Below, piece after piece: positions 23,584-30,675 of a stretch of DNA of 64,000 bases (the stretch's first letter is position 1; every line of letters starts with the position of its first letter). This DNA is from Mycobacterium sp. E787. GTDB lineage: Bacteria > Actinomycetota > Actinomycetes > Mycobacteriales > Mycobacteriaceae. Below the pieces are notes generated by a model that was given only the letters and a program-made list of their open reading frames with translations, made no database searches and was not told where the DNA came from. The position numbers were made by a program, and so were the translations under genes. The stretch lies in contig NZ_LZKL01000016.1 in the NCBI RefSeq assembly GCF_001668725.1, forward strand, positions 186,001 through 250,000, in the 5' to 3' direction.

Positions 23584-24070
23584 CATCGAACTCGACCTAC
23601 CCCGCATCCTCGAGATTCTGCGCCGGCACAAGGTCGCTTACGTTCTCATCGGCGGCCTCGCCGCGGTCTACCACGGGTCGCCTTTTCCGACAGAGGATGC
23701 CGACATCACCCCCGAATTGGGCCGGCGAAACCTCGACAGACTCGCTGCCGCGCTGCGTGAGCTCAACGCACGGATCCGTACCGACTCCGAACCAAGCGGC
23801 CTGCCGTTCTCCTGTGACGGCGAAACGTTGGCCGCCGCTGAAACCTGGAACCTCACCACCGACGCCGGTGATCTCGATGTAAGCTTCAAGCCTTCTGGCA
23901 CAGGCGGATACCGCGACCTGCGCCGCGACGCGGCCCAGGTCGAGCTCTATGGAGTCAGCGTGCGCATCGCCTCACTCAGCGACGTGATCCGGTCGAAGCA
24001 GGCAGCCAACCGACCAAAGGACCAGCGAACGTTGCCGACCCTTCGGGAGATCCTCGCCCGACGAGGCTAA
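23531..24070 (+). CDS. Nucleotidyltransferase (AbiEii/MenT-like), probable toxin partner
   Basis: Up to 179 aa. Pol-beta-type NTase fold: GGLAAVYHGSPFPTEDADI carries the G-S...D-x-D catalytic core, and a third acidic residue is in GDLDVSF; RIASLSDVIRSKQAANRPKDQRTLP is the conserved C-terminal motif of AbiEii-like enzymes that adenylylate or add nucleotides to tRNA. ATG 23531 is the only ordinary in-frame start and overlaps the HTH gene by 53 bp, but homology begins only at IELDLPRIL, right after the HTH stop, so the true start may be non-standard or lost. Small for the family, possibly a minimal NTase. Confidence 0.65.
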   Translation: MPGWRGSSLHCGRPEGTDIELDLPRILEILRRHKVAYVLIGGLAAVYHGSPFPTEDADITPELGRRNLDRLAAALRELNARIRTDSEPSGLPFSCDGETLAAAETWNLTTDAGDLDVSFKPSGTGGYRDLRRDAAQVELYGVSVRIASLSDVIRSKQAANRPKDQRTLPTLREILARRG

Positions 24071-24702
24071 CTCTTGGTGCCGACGGTGATCAGGTCGGAC
24101 ACGATTCGGGCCCAGACCGGCCGCGGAATGCGGTGCTGATCGGTGACGGCGAACCCGGCGCCTTCGAACAAGCTCCGCATCTCGGCCGGCGACGCGTTGT
24201 GCTGCGGTTTCCACCGATTGGTCGCGGGCGCCTGCAGGAGCGGTTGCCGGGTGCTCAGGGCCGAGACCGCCACCAGGCCGCCGGGCGCCAGCACCCGGTG
24301 GAATTCCCGCAGGGCCGCCGGCTGGTCGAAGAAGTGAAACGCCGAGGTCGTGACGACGGCGTCGAGCGCCCCGTCGTCGAACGGCAGCTGCTCGGCCGGG
24401 CCGCGCATCCACTGCACCCGATCGGACCTGGCGCGGGCCTGGGCGAGCATGCCGTCGGACATGTCGACGCCGTAGATCTCGTCGGGATGCAGTTCGCGCT
24501 CGATCCGGTCGCTGAGAATACCGGTGCCGCAGGCGATGTCAGCGATCTTGCGGGCGTTGTGGGAGCGCAGTTGCGCGATCACCTCGTCGTGGGGCGGCCG
24601 GTAGACCCACTGCTGCAAGAACGGGAGATCGTAGGCCGGGGCGAGGAAGCTCCACATCCGGGTGACCGCGTCGTTGAGACCGCGGCGCTGCGCTGCCGTC
24701 AT
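24067..24702 (-). CDS. Class I SAM-dependent methyltransferase
   Basis: 211 aa. Methyltransf_11 fold: motif [16 protein letters not shown], motif [18 protein letters not shown], motif III region [39 protein letters not shown]. The UbiE-type order suggests a small-molecule or lipid substrate, unknown. ATG 24702 overlaps the stop of the upstream TIGR00027 methyltransferase (ATGA), so both are one operon. A longer frame to 24825 is inside the upstream gene. The 3' end overlaps the end of the convergent NTase gene by four bases. Confidence 0.75.
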   Translation of the reverse strand: MTAAQRRGLNDAVTRMWSFLAPAYDLPFLQQWVYRPPHDEVIAQLRSHNARKIADIACGTGILSDRIERELHPDEIYGVDMSDGMLAQARARSDRVQWMRGPAEQLPFDDGALDAVVTTSAFHFFDQPAALREFHRVLAPGGLVAVSALSTRQPLLQAPATNRWKPQHNASPAEMRSLFEGAGFAVTDQHRIPRPVWARIVSDLITVGTKS

Positions 24703-25631
24703 CCGCCCAGTATGGAGGTGTAGTAAATCGCGTCGGCCACCGACACCGGGTCGTTGGTCTGGGGGATGGCTGCAAGGCCGCCCTCGGCCAGCAGCTGACT
24801 CATCGGGGTGCCGACCGTGCGCCATCCCAGGCCCTGCAGGTAGGCCTCCACATCGTTGCGCTCACCCTCAAAACCCAGGTCGGCGAACTCGAGATCGAGG
24901 CCGTGCTCCCGCCACTTGACGGCGGCCCTGCGCATCATCTCTTGCGCTCGCCCGCGGTCGGGGTCCGGCAGGTCGGGCACGGCCTCGCAGGCCAGCCGAC
25001 TGCCGTCGGCGCTGAGCCCGGTGATGTTGTCCAGCAAGCGGTCTTGCGCTTCCGGCGGCAGATAACCGAACAGGCCCTCGGCGATCCAGGCGGTGCGCCG
25101 CTGCGGGTCGAAACCCGCCTCGCACAGGGCGTTCGGCCAGTCCTGCCGCAAATCGATTGCAACGGTGCGCAAGTCGGCTCGCGGGGCGGCGCCCAGATCG
25201 GCCATGGTCGCCGCCTTGAACTCGACGACCTCTGGCTGGTCGATTTCGAACAGGGTCAGGTCGGTCGGCCAGGCCAAGCGGTAGGCGCGCGCGTCGAGGC
25301 CCGACGCCAGGATCACGGCCTGCCGGATTCCGGCGTCGATCGCGCCCTGGAAGAACGAGTCGAAGAAGCGGGTGCGCGCGGTCATCGCGTCGGGCATGTG
25401 CCCGAGCTTCCAGCCGGACTCATGGTCGTCGACGTCGGCGGCGTCGAGGTCTCCGCTGACCCAACGCGTGAAGAAGTCCACGCCGACCGCGCGAACGAGC
25501 GGTTCGGCGAACCGGTCCTCGATCAACGGGTTGTCGGCCTTGGTGGCGATCGCCCGGGCCGCCGCGACCATCGTGGCCGTCACGCCCACGCTGGTGGCCA
25601 AGTCCCAGGTGTCGTTGTCTGTGCGTGGCAT
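24699..25631 (-). CDS. Putative SAM-dependent methyltransferase, TIGR00027 family
   Basis: 310 aa, normal length for this mycobacterial family (leucine carboxyl methyltransferase fold). Start [27 protein letters not shown] is the characteristic N-terminus; [20 protein letters not shown] binds SAM and [14 protein letters not shown] follows; [23 protein letters not shown] is the third block. Family members are numerous in mycobacteria, some implicated in lipid O-methylation; the substrate here is unknown. ATG 25631 matches the family start. Confidence 0.8.
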   Translation of the reverse strand: MPRTDNDTWDLATSVGVTATMVAAARAIATKADNPLIEDRFAEPLVRAVGVDFFTRWVSGDLDAADVDDHESGWKLGHMPDAMTARTRFFDSFFQGAIDAGIRQAVILASGLDARAYRLAWPTDLTLFEIDQPEVVEFKAATMADLGAAPRADLRTVAIDLRQDWPNALCEAGFDPQRRTAWIAEGLFGYLPPEAQDRLLDNITGLSADGSRLACEAVPDLPDPDRGRAQEMMRRAAVKWREHGLDLEFADLGFEGERNDVEAYLQGLGWRTVGTPMSQLLAEGGLAAIPQTNDPVSVADAIYYTSILGG

Positions 25632-25740
25632 GCGCCTGCTCTCTGGTGTCGAATCCAAGCTTTACTTAGCCAGTATAACGACTGCTGGAGACGCGGTTGC
25701 GCGGCTTCCCGCCGGCGCAACAGTGTGCGCTGACGGCTTT

Positions 25741-25812
25741 GGGTGTGCGACAGGGCGGGATTTGCGCGGTTTTCCACCCAGTGCTCACACGCAAAGCCCG
25801 GGGCGCACACCC
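25741..25812 (-). terminator. Long inverted repeat downstream of the Gly-Pro secreted protein
   Basis: GGGTGTGCG (25741-25749) and CGCACACCC (25804-25812) pair perfectly over 9 bp with a 54-bp loop that itself holds short GC-rich inverted pieces. It lies just past the stop of the minus-strand gene ending at 25822. Terminator or RNA structure; loop size makes this uncertain. Confidence 0.3.
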
Positions 25813-25821
25813 GCCCGTCGA

Positions 25822-26166
25822 CTAGTGGCGGCCGGGTCCGCCCGGTCCGCCGGGACCACCGGGCCCCGCAGGGCCGCCCGGCCCGCCGGGTCCCCCCGGT
25901 CCACCCGGCCCGCCGGGGCCACCGGGGCCGCCGGGTCCATTTGCGGCGGGAAGCACGAACACGCACTGATTCAAGGCGGCGCTCCAAGCCCAGCCGGGGG
26001 CGCACGGAGGCGGATCGTCAGCCCGGCTGACCGCCGGCGCGGCGATGGCGATCGTCGGCAATCCGGCCAGTGCGAGCGCGAATACCGTTAGACCGCAACG
26101 TGTTCGAAGACGCCCTGATGCGTGCGACCTCGCCTGGTCCGGACCCGTTGCCATGGCGTCGGTCAT
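25822..26166 (-). CDS. Secreted protein with collagen-like GPG repeats
   Basis: 114 aa. Signal peptide with hydrophobic core CGLTVFALALAGLPTIAIAAP and a cleavage site near SRADD; a short folded part with two Cys (CAPGWAWSAALNQCVFVLP) and then about 35 residues of GGPGGP repeats. The two-Cys CAPGWAW...NQCV block recurs in other small mycobacterial secreted proteins. No enzymatic function expected. ATG 26166 has GAGGAGG seven bases upstream. Confidence 0.7.
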   Translation of the reverse strand: MTDAMATGPDQARSHASGRLRTRCGLTVFALALAGLPTIAIAAPAVSRADDPPPCAPGWAWSAALNQCVFVLPAANGPGGPGGPGGPGGPGGPGGPGGPAGPGGPGGPGGPGRH

Positions 26167-26398
26167 GTCGATCCTCCTCGTGCCGTATGCCTCGATGCCC
26201 GCTCAGTACTGATTAAATCGCTGCGAGGGTTCGTCTATCGGCTTTTTTATGAATTTGCGGTGGCGCCGCGACGCCTTGAGCGACTCGCGAGCAAGCGGCG
26301 CGACCGAGGCTATGCCGCCGAGCGGCCGTCGGCCATCGGTATCAGTTGCACGCGCGCCCAACACGGTGAGGGGTCTAGACGAGCGAATCGAGCCGGTG

Positions 26399-26424
26399 GG
26401 TTGGCGATTCGCGAATCCGGGTAT
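26399..26424 (+). promoter_or_regulatory. Possible SigF-type promoter
   Basis: GGTTG (26399-26403), 15 bp, GGGTAT (26419-26424) resembles mycobacterial SigF promoters (GGTTT-N15-17-GGGTA). A perfect 12-bp palindrome GATTCGCGAATC (26406-26417) fills the spacer. It is 54 bp before the YihY/BrkB gene. The remaining ~230 bp of this 310-bp intergenic space show nothing else recognisable. Confidence 0.4.
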
Positions 26425-26477
26425 GCCTGGTCATCCCATCGATTGGGTGTCGGCTTTGAGATATGAAGTGAGCACCG

Positions 26478-27485
26478 ATGGTCGGCTGGCTGGACAGGTT
26501 GCAGCGACGGAACCGCGCCGTCGGTGTGGTGATCGCCGTCTTCTACAAGTACCTCGACGATCAAGGCGGCTACCTGTCCGCGCTGATCACCTACTACGGT
26601 TTCGTGTCGCTGTTTCCGCTGCTGCTCCTGCTGACCACGGGCCTGGGCGTGATCCTCGCCGGGCGCCCCGACCTGCAAGACCAGGTGCTGCACAGCACGT
26701 TGAGCCAGTTCCCCGTCATCGGAAGCCAATTGCACCAGCCCGAGGGGCTCAGCGGCGGCACGGTGGCGGTGGTCGTCGGCATCGTGGGGGCACTCTATGG
26801 CGGTCTGGGTGTCGGCCAGGCGGTGCAGAACGCGATGGATTCGGTGTGGGCCGTCCCGAGGAACAAGCGCCCCAATCCAATCCGATCGCGCCTGCGCAGC
26901 TTGCTGCTGCTGTTGGTCCTCGGGTCGGCCGCCGTCACGGCCACCGTCCTGTCCGCGGCCGGCCAGGCTACGGGCGCCCTGGGCTTTGTCGGGAAGATCG
27001 GCGTCACGCTCGCCGCCGTCGCGATCAACGGGCTCATCTGCCTGGTGGCGTTTCGCGTGACCACCGCCCGACCACTCACGTACCGGCAGGTGTGGCCGGG
27101 CGCCCTTGCGGCGGCATTGATCTGGCAGGTCCTGCAGCGGTTCGGCGCCGGTTACGTCGCGCACACGGTGAAGTCGGCCAGCGCGACGAACAGCGTTTTC
27201 GCGTTGGTGCTGGGGCTGCTGGCCTTCCTCTTCCTGGTGTCGTCCACGCTGGTGCTGTGCGCCGAGATCAACGTTGTCCTCGTCGATCAGCTATACCCAC
27301 GCGCGTTGCTCACCCCGTTCACTGATGAAGCGGAGCTCACGCAGGCCGACCGCAAGACTTACACCAAGAAGGCAAAAGCCGAGCGCGTCAAGGCCTTTCA
27401 ACGAGTCAGCGTCAGGTTCCACGATCTCACCCGCAAGGAAGCCGATCCGCAGACTCCGCCCGCGCACAGCCGGCCCGCGGGTTAA
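26478..27485 (+). CDS. YihY/BrkB family integral membrane protein
   Basis: 335 aa, six helices. YihY family blocks: DDQGGYLSALITYYGFVSLFPLLLLL (helix 1), GGLGVGQAVQNAMDSVWAVPRNKRPN loop, PLTYRQVWPGALAAALIWQVLQRFGAGYVAH and SVFALVLGLLAFLFLVSSTLVLCAEINVVL. The hydrophilic C-terminal tail (about 60 residues, Lys/Arg rich) is cytosolic. Family function is unclear; it is not ribonuclease BN as once thought. Stop overlaps the convergent DUF3072 gene by four bases. Confidence 0.8.
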   Translation: MVGWLDRLQRRNRAVGVVIAVFYKYLDDQGGYLSALITYYGFVSLFPLLLLLTTGLGVILAGRPDLQDQVLHSTLSQFPVIGSQLHQPEGLSGGTVAVVVGIVGALYGGLGVGQAVQNAMDSVWAVPRNKRPNPIRSRLRSLLLLLVLGSAAVTATVLSAAGQATGALGFVGKIGVTLAAVAINGLICLVAFRVTTARPLTYRQVWPGALAAALIWQVLQRFGAGYVAHTVKSASATNSVFALVLGLLAFLFLVSSTLVLCAEINVVLVDQLYPRALLTPFTDEAELTQADRKTYTKKAKAERVKAFQRVSVRFHDLTRKEADPQTPPAHSRPAG

Positions 27486-27697
27486 TCGGCACCGCGACCC
27501 GTCTGCTGCTGCAACTCGTCGATCAGCTCCGACGCTTGCGCCTTCGTCAGGTCGTCGGGAACGTCGCGCCCGGCTTCCTGGGCGAGTGTGTTTAGGTAGC
27601 TGCGCTGCGGCCCGGTCATCGGCTCGTCACCGGTCACCCAGTCCGACCGGTCCTTCTCGGGGGTTTCCCGCGGCGCCTGTTGCATGTTGTCAGCCAT
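27482..27697 (-). CDS. DUF3072 small protein
   Basis: 71 aa from ATG 27697. One DUF3072 domain: DEPMTGPQRSYLNTLAQEAGRDVPDDLTKAQASELIDELQQQTGRG. This actinobacterial helical domain is reminiscent of small SAP/HeH-like modules (a helix, a D-D-L-T-K-A-Q-A-S turn, a helix), which suggests nucleic acid or protein binding, but function is unknown. Upstream in-frame residues to 27721 are unlikely to be translated. Confidence 0.7.
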   Translation of the reverse strand: MADNMQQAPRETPEKDRSDWVTGDEPMTGPQRSYLNTLAQEAGRDVPDDLTKAQASELIDELQQQTGRGAD

Positions 27698-27741
27698 GCC
27701 ACTGGAATAACCATCGCACACCCGTTCGAAACACGATGGTG

Positions 27742-28818
27742 TCAGGCGTCGATCACCACGCGACCGCTTTTCGCCCGCGAGACGCAGACGAGCATCTCGT
27801 CATCGCCCTCGACCGTGCGGCCGCGGCGATCCACCTCACCGGCCAGCACCTTGACCTTGCATGTCCCGCAGAACCCCTGCTGGCAGGAATACGCGGTCGC
27901 GGGGTCGCGGTCGAGCATGACGGCCAGCGCCGACCGATTCGCCGGCACGCTGAGCACAGCCTCCGAGCGCGCGAGCTGCAGCTCGAACGGGATGCCGTCG
28001 ACCACCGGCGGCGGGCTGAACCGCTCGTAATGCAGTGGCGCGTCGACGTGTTCGTCGCGCGCCCCGCGGACCGCCTCGAGCACGGCCGTCGGCGCGCATA
28101 CGTAGACGGCCGTCTTCGGGCCCGCCCCGGCCAGCAGCTCGTCGGTGGTCGGGAATCGGCCGCGCTCGTCGTCGGCCCACACGGTGACGCGCTCGGCGTC
28201 CACCGCCAGCACCTCGTCGAGCAGCGGCATGTAGTCGCGGCTTCGGCCCGCATAGACTGCGCGCCAATTGATTCCGTGCTGTTGGGCAACCCGGATCATC
28301 GGCAGGATGGGCGTCACCCCGATGCCGCCGATGACGAACAACACTTCCTGCTCGTCCGTCACCAGATAGAAGGCGTTGCGGGGCCCTTCGAACGTGAGCG
28401 TGTCACCGACGGCGAAGGTGTCGTGCATCTCGATCGAACCGCCGCCCCCGTCGGCGATCCGGCGCACGGCGATGCGGTAGTCGGTGCGCCGCCCGGGCGG
28501 TCCGCACAGCGAATACTGCCGCCGGCGACCCGATGGCAGCCGAACGTCGATGTGCGCTCCCGGCGTCCAGGACGGCAGCAATCCGCCGTCGGGATCGGAC
28601 AGCGTCAGGGCCACCACGTCGGGCGTGAGCAGCTCGCGTTTGGTGACCACCGCGGTGTTGGCCCGCCGCACCGGCTCCACCCGCGAGGGCGTCCAGCGCG
28701 ACGCCGACGCGAAGGCACCGAACACCGTTCCCACGCCCCACAACGCCGTGTAAAGCCGGTCGCGCTTGCGCCGGCCGTAGAGGTCGGCGGGCCTGGAGCT
28801 CCAGATGGCATGTGTCAC
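27742..28818 (-). CDS. PDR/VanB-type ferredoxin-flavin oxidoreductase
   Basis: 358 aa. Order: about 45-residue N-terminal extension, FMN/FAD-binding barrel (RRQYSLCGPPGRRTDYRIAVRR), NAD-binding domain (LFVIGGIGVTPILPMIR, VYVCAPTAVLEAV), then a C-terminal plant-type 2Fe-2S domain with C-x4-C-x2-C (YSCQQGFCGTCKVK) and a distal Cys (MLVCVS). It passes electrons from NAD(P)H through flavin to an iron-sulfur cluster and so to an oxygenase or desaturase. Last gene of the four-gene FAAL operon, GTG start overlapping the hydrolase stop. Its natural electron acceptor may be the PF10118 protein or an oxygenase elsewhere. Confidence 0.85.
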   Translation of the reverse strand: MTHAIWSSRPADLYGRRKRDRLYTALWGVGTVFGAFASASRWTPSRVEPVRRANTAVVTKRELLTPDVVALTLSDPDGGLLPSWTPGAHIDVRLPSGRRRQYSLCGPPGRRTDYRIAVRRIADGGGGSIEMHDTFAVGDTLTFEGPRNAFYLVTDEQEVLFVIGGIGVTPILPMIRVAQQHGINWRAVYAGRSRDYMPLLDEVLAVDAERVTVWADDERGRFPTTDELLAGAGPKTAVYVCAPTAVLEAVRGARDEHVDAPLHYERFSPPPVVDGIPFELQLARSEAVLSVPANRSALAVMLDRDPATAYSCQQGFCGTCKVKVLAGEVDRRGRTVEGDDEMLVCVSRAKSGRVVIDA

Positions 28819-29732
28819 AAAGAATTCCTCGGTCTGTCGAGTGCGACGATCGAGTCGACCCAGTCGGCGGTGAGCTGGGCGATGACGTCGGGGTGGGAGG
28901 CCACCACCCAGTGTCCACCCTCGATCGGGACGATCTTGTTGTCGGGCGGTATGGAGCCGGTGAACCGCTGCAGCGCGGGCGACACGAAGTAGTCCCTCCG
29001 GGCCACCAGCACCTGCACCGGGACGCGTGTCTCGGGCAGCTGCGCCGGCGGCGCCAGGATCGGCCCGGGCATGTTGGCGCGGTACAGGTTGAGACCGTTG
29101 AGGTAATCGTCGAGCGACCGGGTCGGGGCCGCGCGCAGCGGACCGGCGCCGCGTGGCCGGCCGATGCGTTCAACGGCCCCAAAGACTTTCAGGGTCGCCC
29201 GGGACCGGATCGCCAACTCCGGCAGGACCGGGCACAGAAAGAACCAGATATACGCCGAGGCCAAGATCTGTTTGACGACGTCGGCCGCGGCGCGGGGCGT
29301 GCGCGGTGACCGCAGAAACCTGCCCGCATAGTTCAGGTGCGGCCCCGAGATCGAGGTGAACGAGGCGATCCTGCCCATCACCGACTCGTCGGTGACCGCC
29401 GCCCAGGCCTGAATCGAGCCCCAGTCATGGGCCAAGAGGTGCACGGCGTCCACCCCCAGGCTGTCGATCACCGTGCCGATATCGTCGACCAGTTGGGCGA
29501 AGCGATAGCCCGATCGGCTTGCGGGCCTGGCCGATTCACCGATGCCACGGACGTCGTAGGCGACGAAGTTGTATCGGTCACCGAGCTTTTCGGCGACGCC
29601 GTCCCACACGTGGTGGTTGTCCGGGTAGCCGTGGATGGCCAGGACCGTTGGGCGCCGCGGGTCGACATCGGTGTAGGCGTGCACCGCCAGCGATACGCCG
29701 TCCGACGCGGTCACGGTGGTGAGCTGAGTCAT
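28815..29732 (-). CDS. Alpha/beta hydrolase (epoxide hydrolase / EphD N-domain-like)
   Basis: 305 aa. Oxyanion hole HGYPDNHHVW, nucleophile elbow LLAHDWGSIQAW (Asp nucleophile, as in epoxide hydrolases and dehalogenases rather than the Ser of esterases) and GGHWVVASHPD with the catalytic His. The sequence resembles the hydrolase half of mycobacterial EphD. It likely opens an epoxide or cleaves a lipid-derived substrate in the cytosol. Third gene of the operon, 9 bp after the PF10118 gene, overlapping the reductase by four bases. Confidence 0.8.
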   Translation of the reverse strand: MTQLTTVTASDGVSLAVHAYTDVDPRRPTVLAIHGYPDNHHVWDGVAEKLGDRYNFVAYDVRGIGESARPASRSGYRFAQLVDDIGTVIDSLGVDAVHLLAHDWGSIQAWAAVTDESVMGRIASFTSISGPHLNYAGRFLRSPRTPRAAADVVKQILASAYIWFFLCPVLPELAIRSRATLKVFGAVERIGRPRGAGPLRAAPTRSLDDYLNGLNLYRANMPGPILAPPAQLPETRVPVQVLVARRDYFVSPALQRFTGSIPPDNKIVPIEGGHWVVASHPDVIAQLTADWVDSIVALDRPRNSL

Positions 29733-29741
29733 CCACCGGCC

Positions 29742-30650
29742 TCAGTAAGACGCCCGCGCCGCGGGTGATCGGGCCAGATAATCGACCGCGCGTCCCACCC
29801 CGCCCAGCTTGGACGGGTGGAAACTCGGCTTGTAGTACGCGCCGATGACACCCAGGAACTCGAAGGGCCCGGGCACCAGGCCCCGGCGCGCCGCACGGAA
29901 GTAGTCCCGCCAGCGCGGTTTGCTTCCCGGCGGCAGGTTCGGGTCCACCGAATACATGAATCGCACCCCGCGGATGAACAGCCACAGCAATGACGGGGTG
30001 ACCAGCAGCTGGGTGCGCACCTGCCGCCAGTACCCCGCCCGCAGATGCTTCATGGTGTCGAACGCGACCGCCTTGTGTTCGACTTCCTCCGCGCCATGCC
30101 AGCGCAGCAGGTCCAGCATCACCGGGTCGGTGCCCATGGCGTCATGTTGCGGGGTGTCGAGGATCCACTCACCCAGGATGGCCGTGTAGTGCTCCAGCGC
30201 AGCAACCATCGACACCCGCTCCAGCAACCAGCTCTCCCGTCGACGCCGGCTCCACCCGGGCCGGTCGCCGATCAGCTTGCCGAACAGCCACGCCATCTGG
30301 TCGGTGAACGGCGTCACGTCGATGCCGTTGGCCGCGAAGTGCCCGAGCACGCCCGAATGCGCCTGGGAGTGCATGGCCTCCTGGCTGATGAAGCCCTGCA
30401 CGTCCAGCCGCAGCTGATCGTCCTTGATCAGCGGCAGGGTGTTTTTGAACGCGTCGACGATGAACTCCTCGCCCGCCGGCAGCAGCAGGTGCAGGACGTT
30501 GCAGAAGTGGGTGGCGAAGGGTTCGTTGGGCACGTAGTAGAACGGCAGCTTCGCCCAGTCGAATTCGACGTCACGCGCCTGCAGGACGATCCGCTCGTGG
30601 TCGAGCGACGCGTCATGCGGACCCGCCGCCTGGTCGTCGACTGTGAACAT
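29742..30650 (-). CDS. PF10118 metal-dependent hydrolase (ferritin-like helical protein)
   Basis: 302 aa. Helical protein with Glu/His pairs spaced like a di-metal four-helix bundle: LLLPAGEEFIVDAF, QGFISQEAMHSQAHSGV, ALEHYTAILGEWIL and WHGAEEVEHKAVAFD. The Pfam family is named metal-dependent hydrolase but its reaction has not been settled; the ligand pattern would also suit a di-iron oxygenase. ATG 30650 has GGGGGATC upstream; 26 bp separate it from the FAAL gene. Coupled to a ferredoxin-type reductase two genes downstream, which makes an oxidative role worth considering. Confidence 0.7.
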   Translation of the reverse strand: MFTVDDQAAGPHDASLDHERIVLQARDVEFDWAKLPFYYVPNEPFATHFCNVLHLLLPAGEEFIVDAFKNTLPLIKDDQLRLDVQGFISQEAMHSQAHSGVLGHFAANGIDVTPFTDQMAWLFGKLIGDRPGWSRRRRESWLLERVSMVAALEHYTAILGEWILDTPQHDAMGTDPVMLDLLRWHGAEEVEHKAVAFDTMKHLRAGYWRQVRTQLLVTPSLLWLFIRGVRFMYSVDPNLPPGSKPRWRDYFRAARRGLVPGPFEFLGVIGAYYKPSFHPSKLGGVGRAVDYLARSPAARASY

Positions 30651-30675
30651 GGTGGATCCCCCGACGTGTGCGTTG

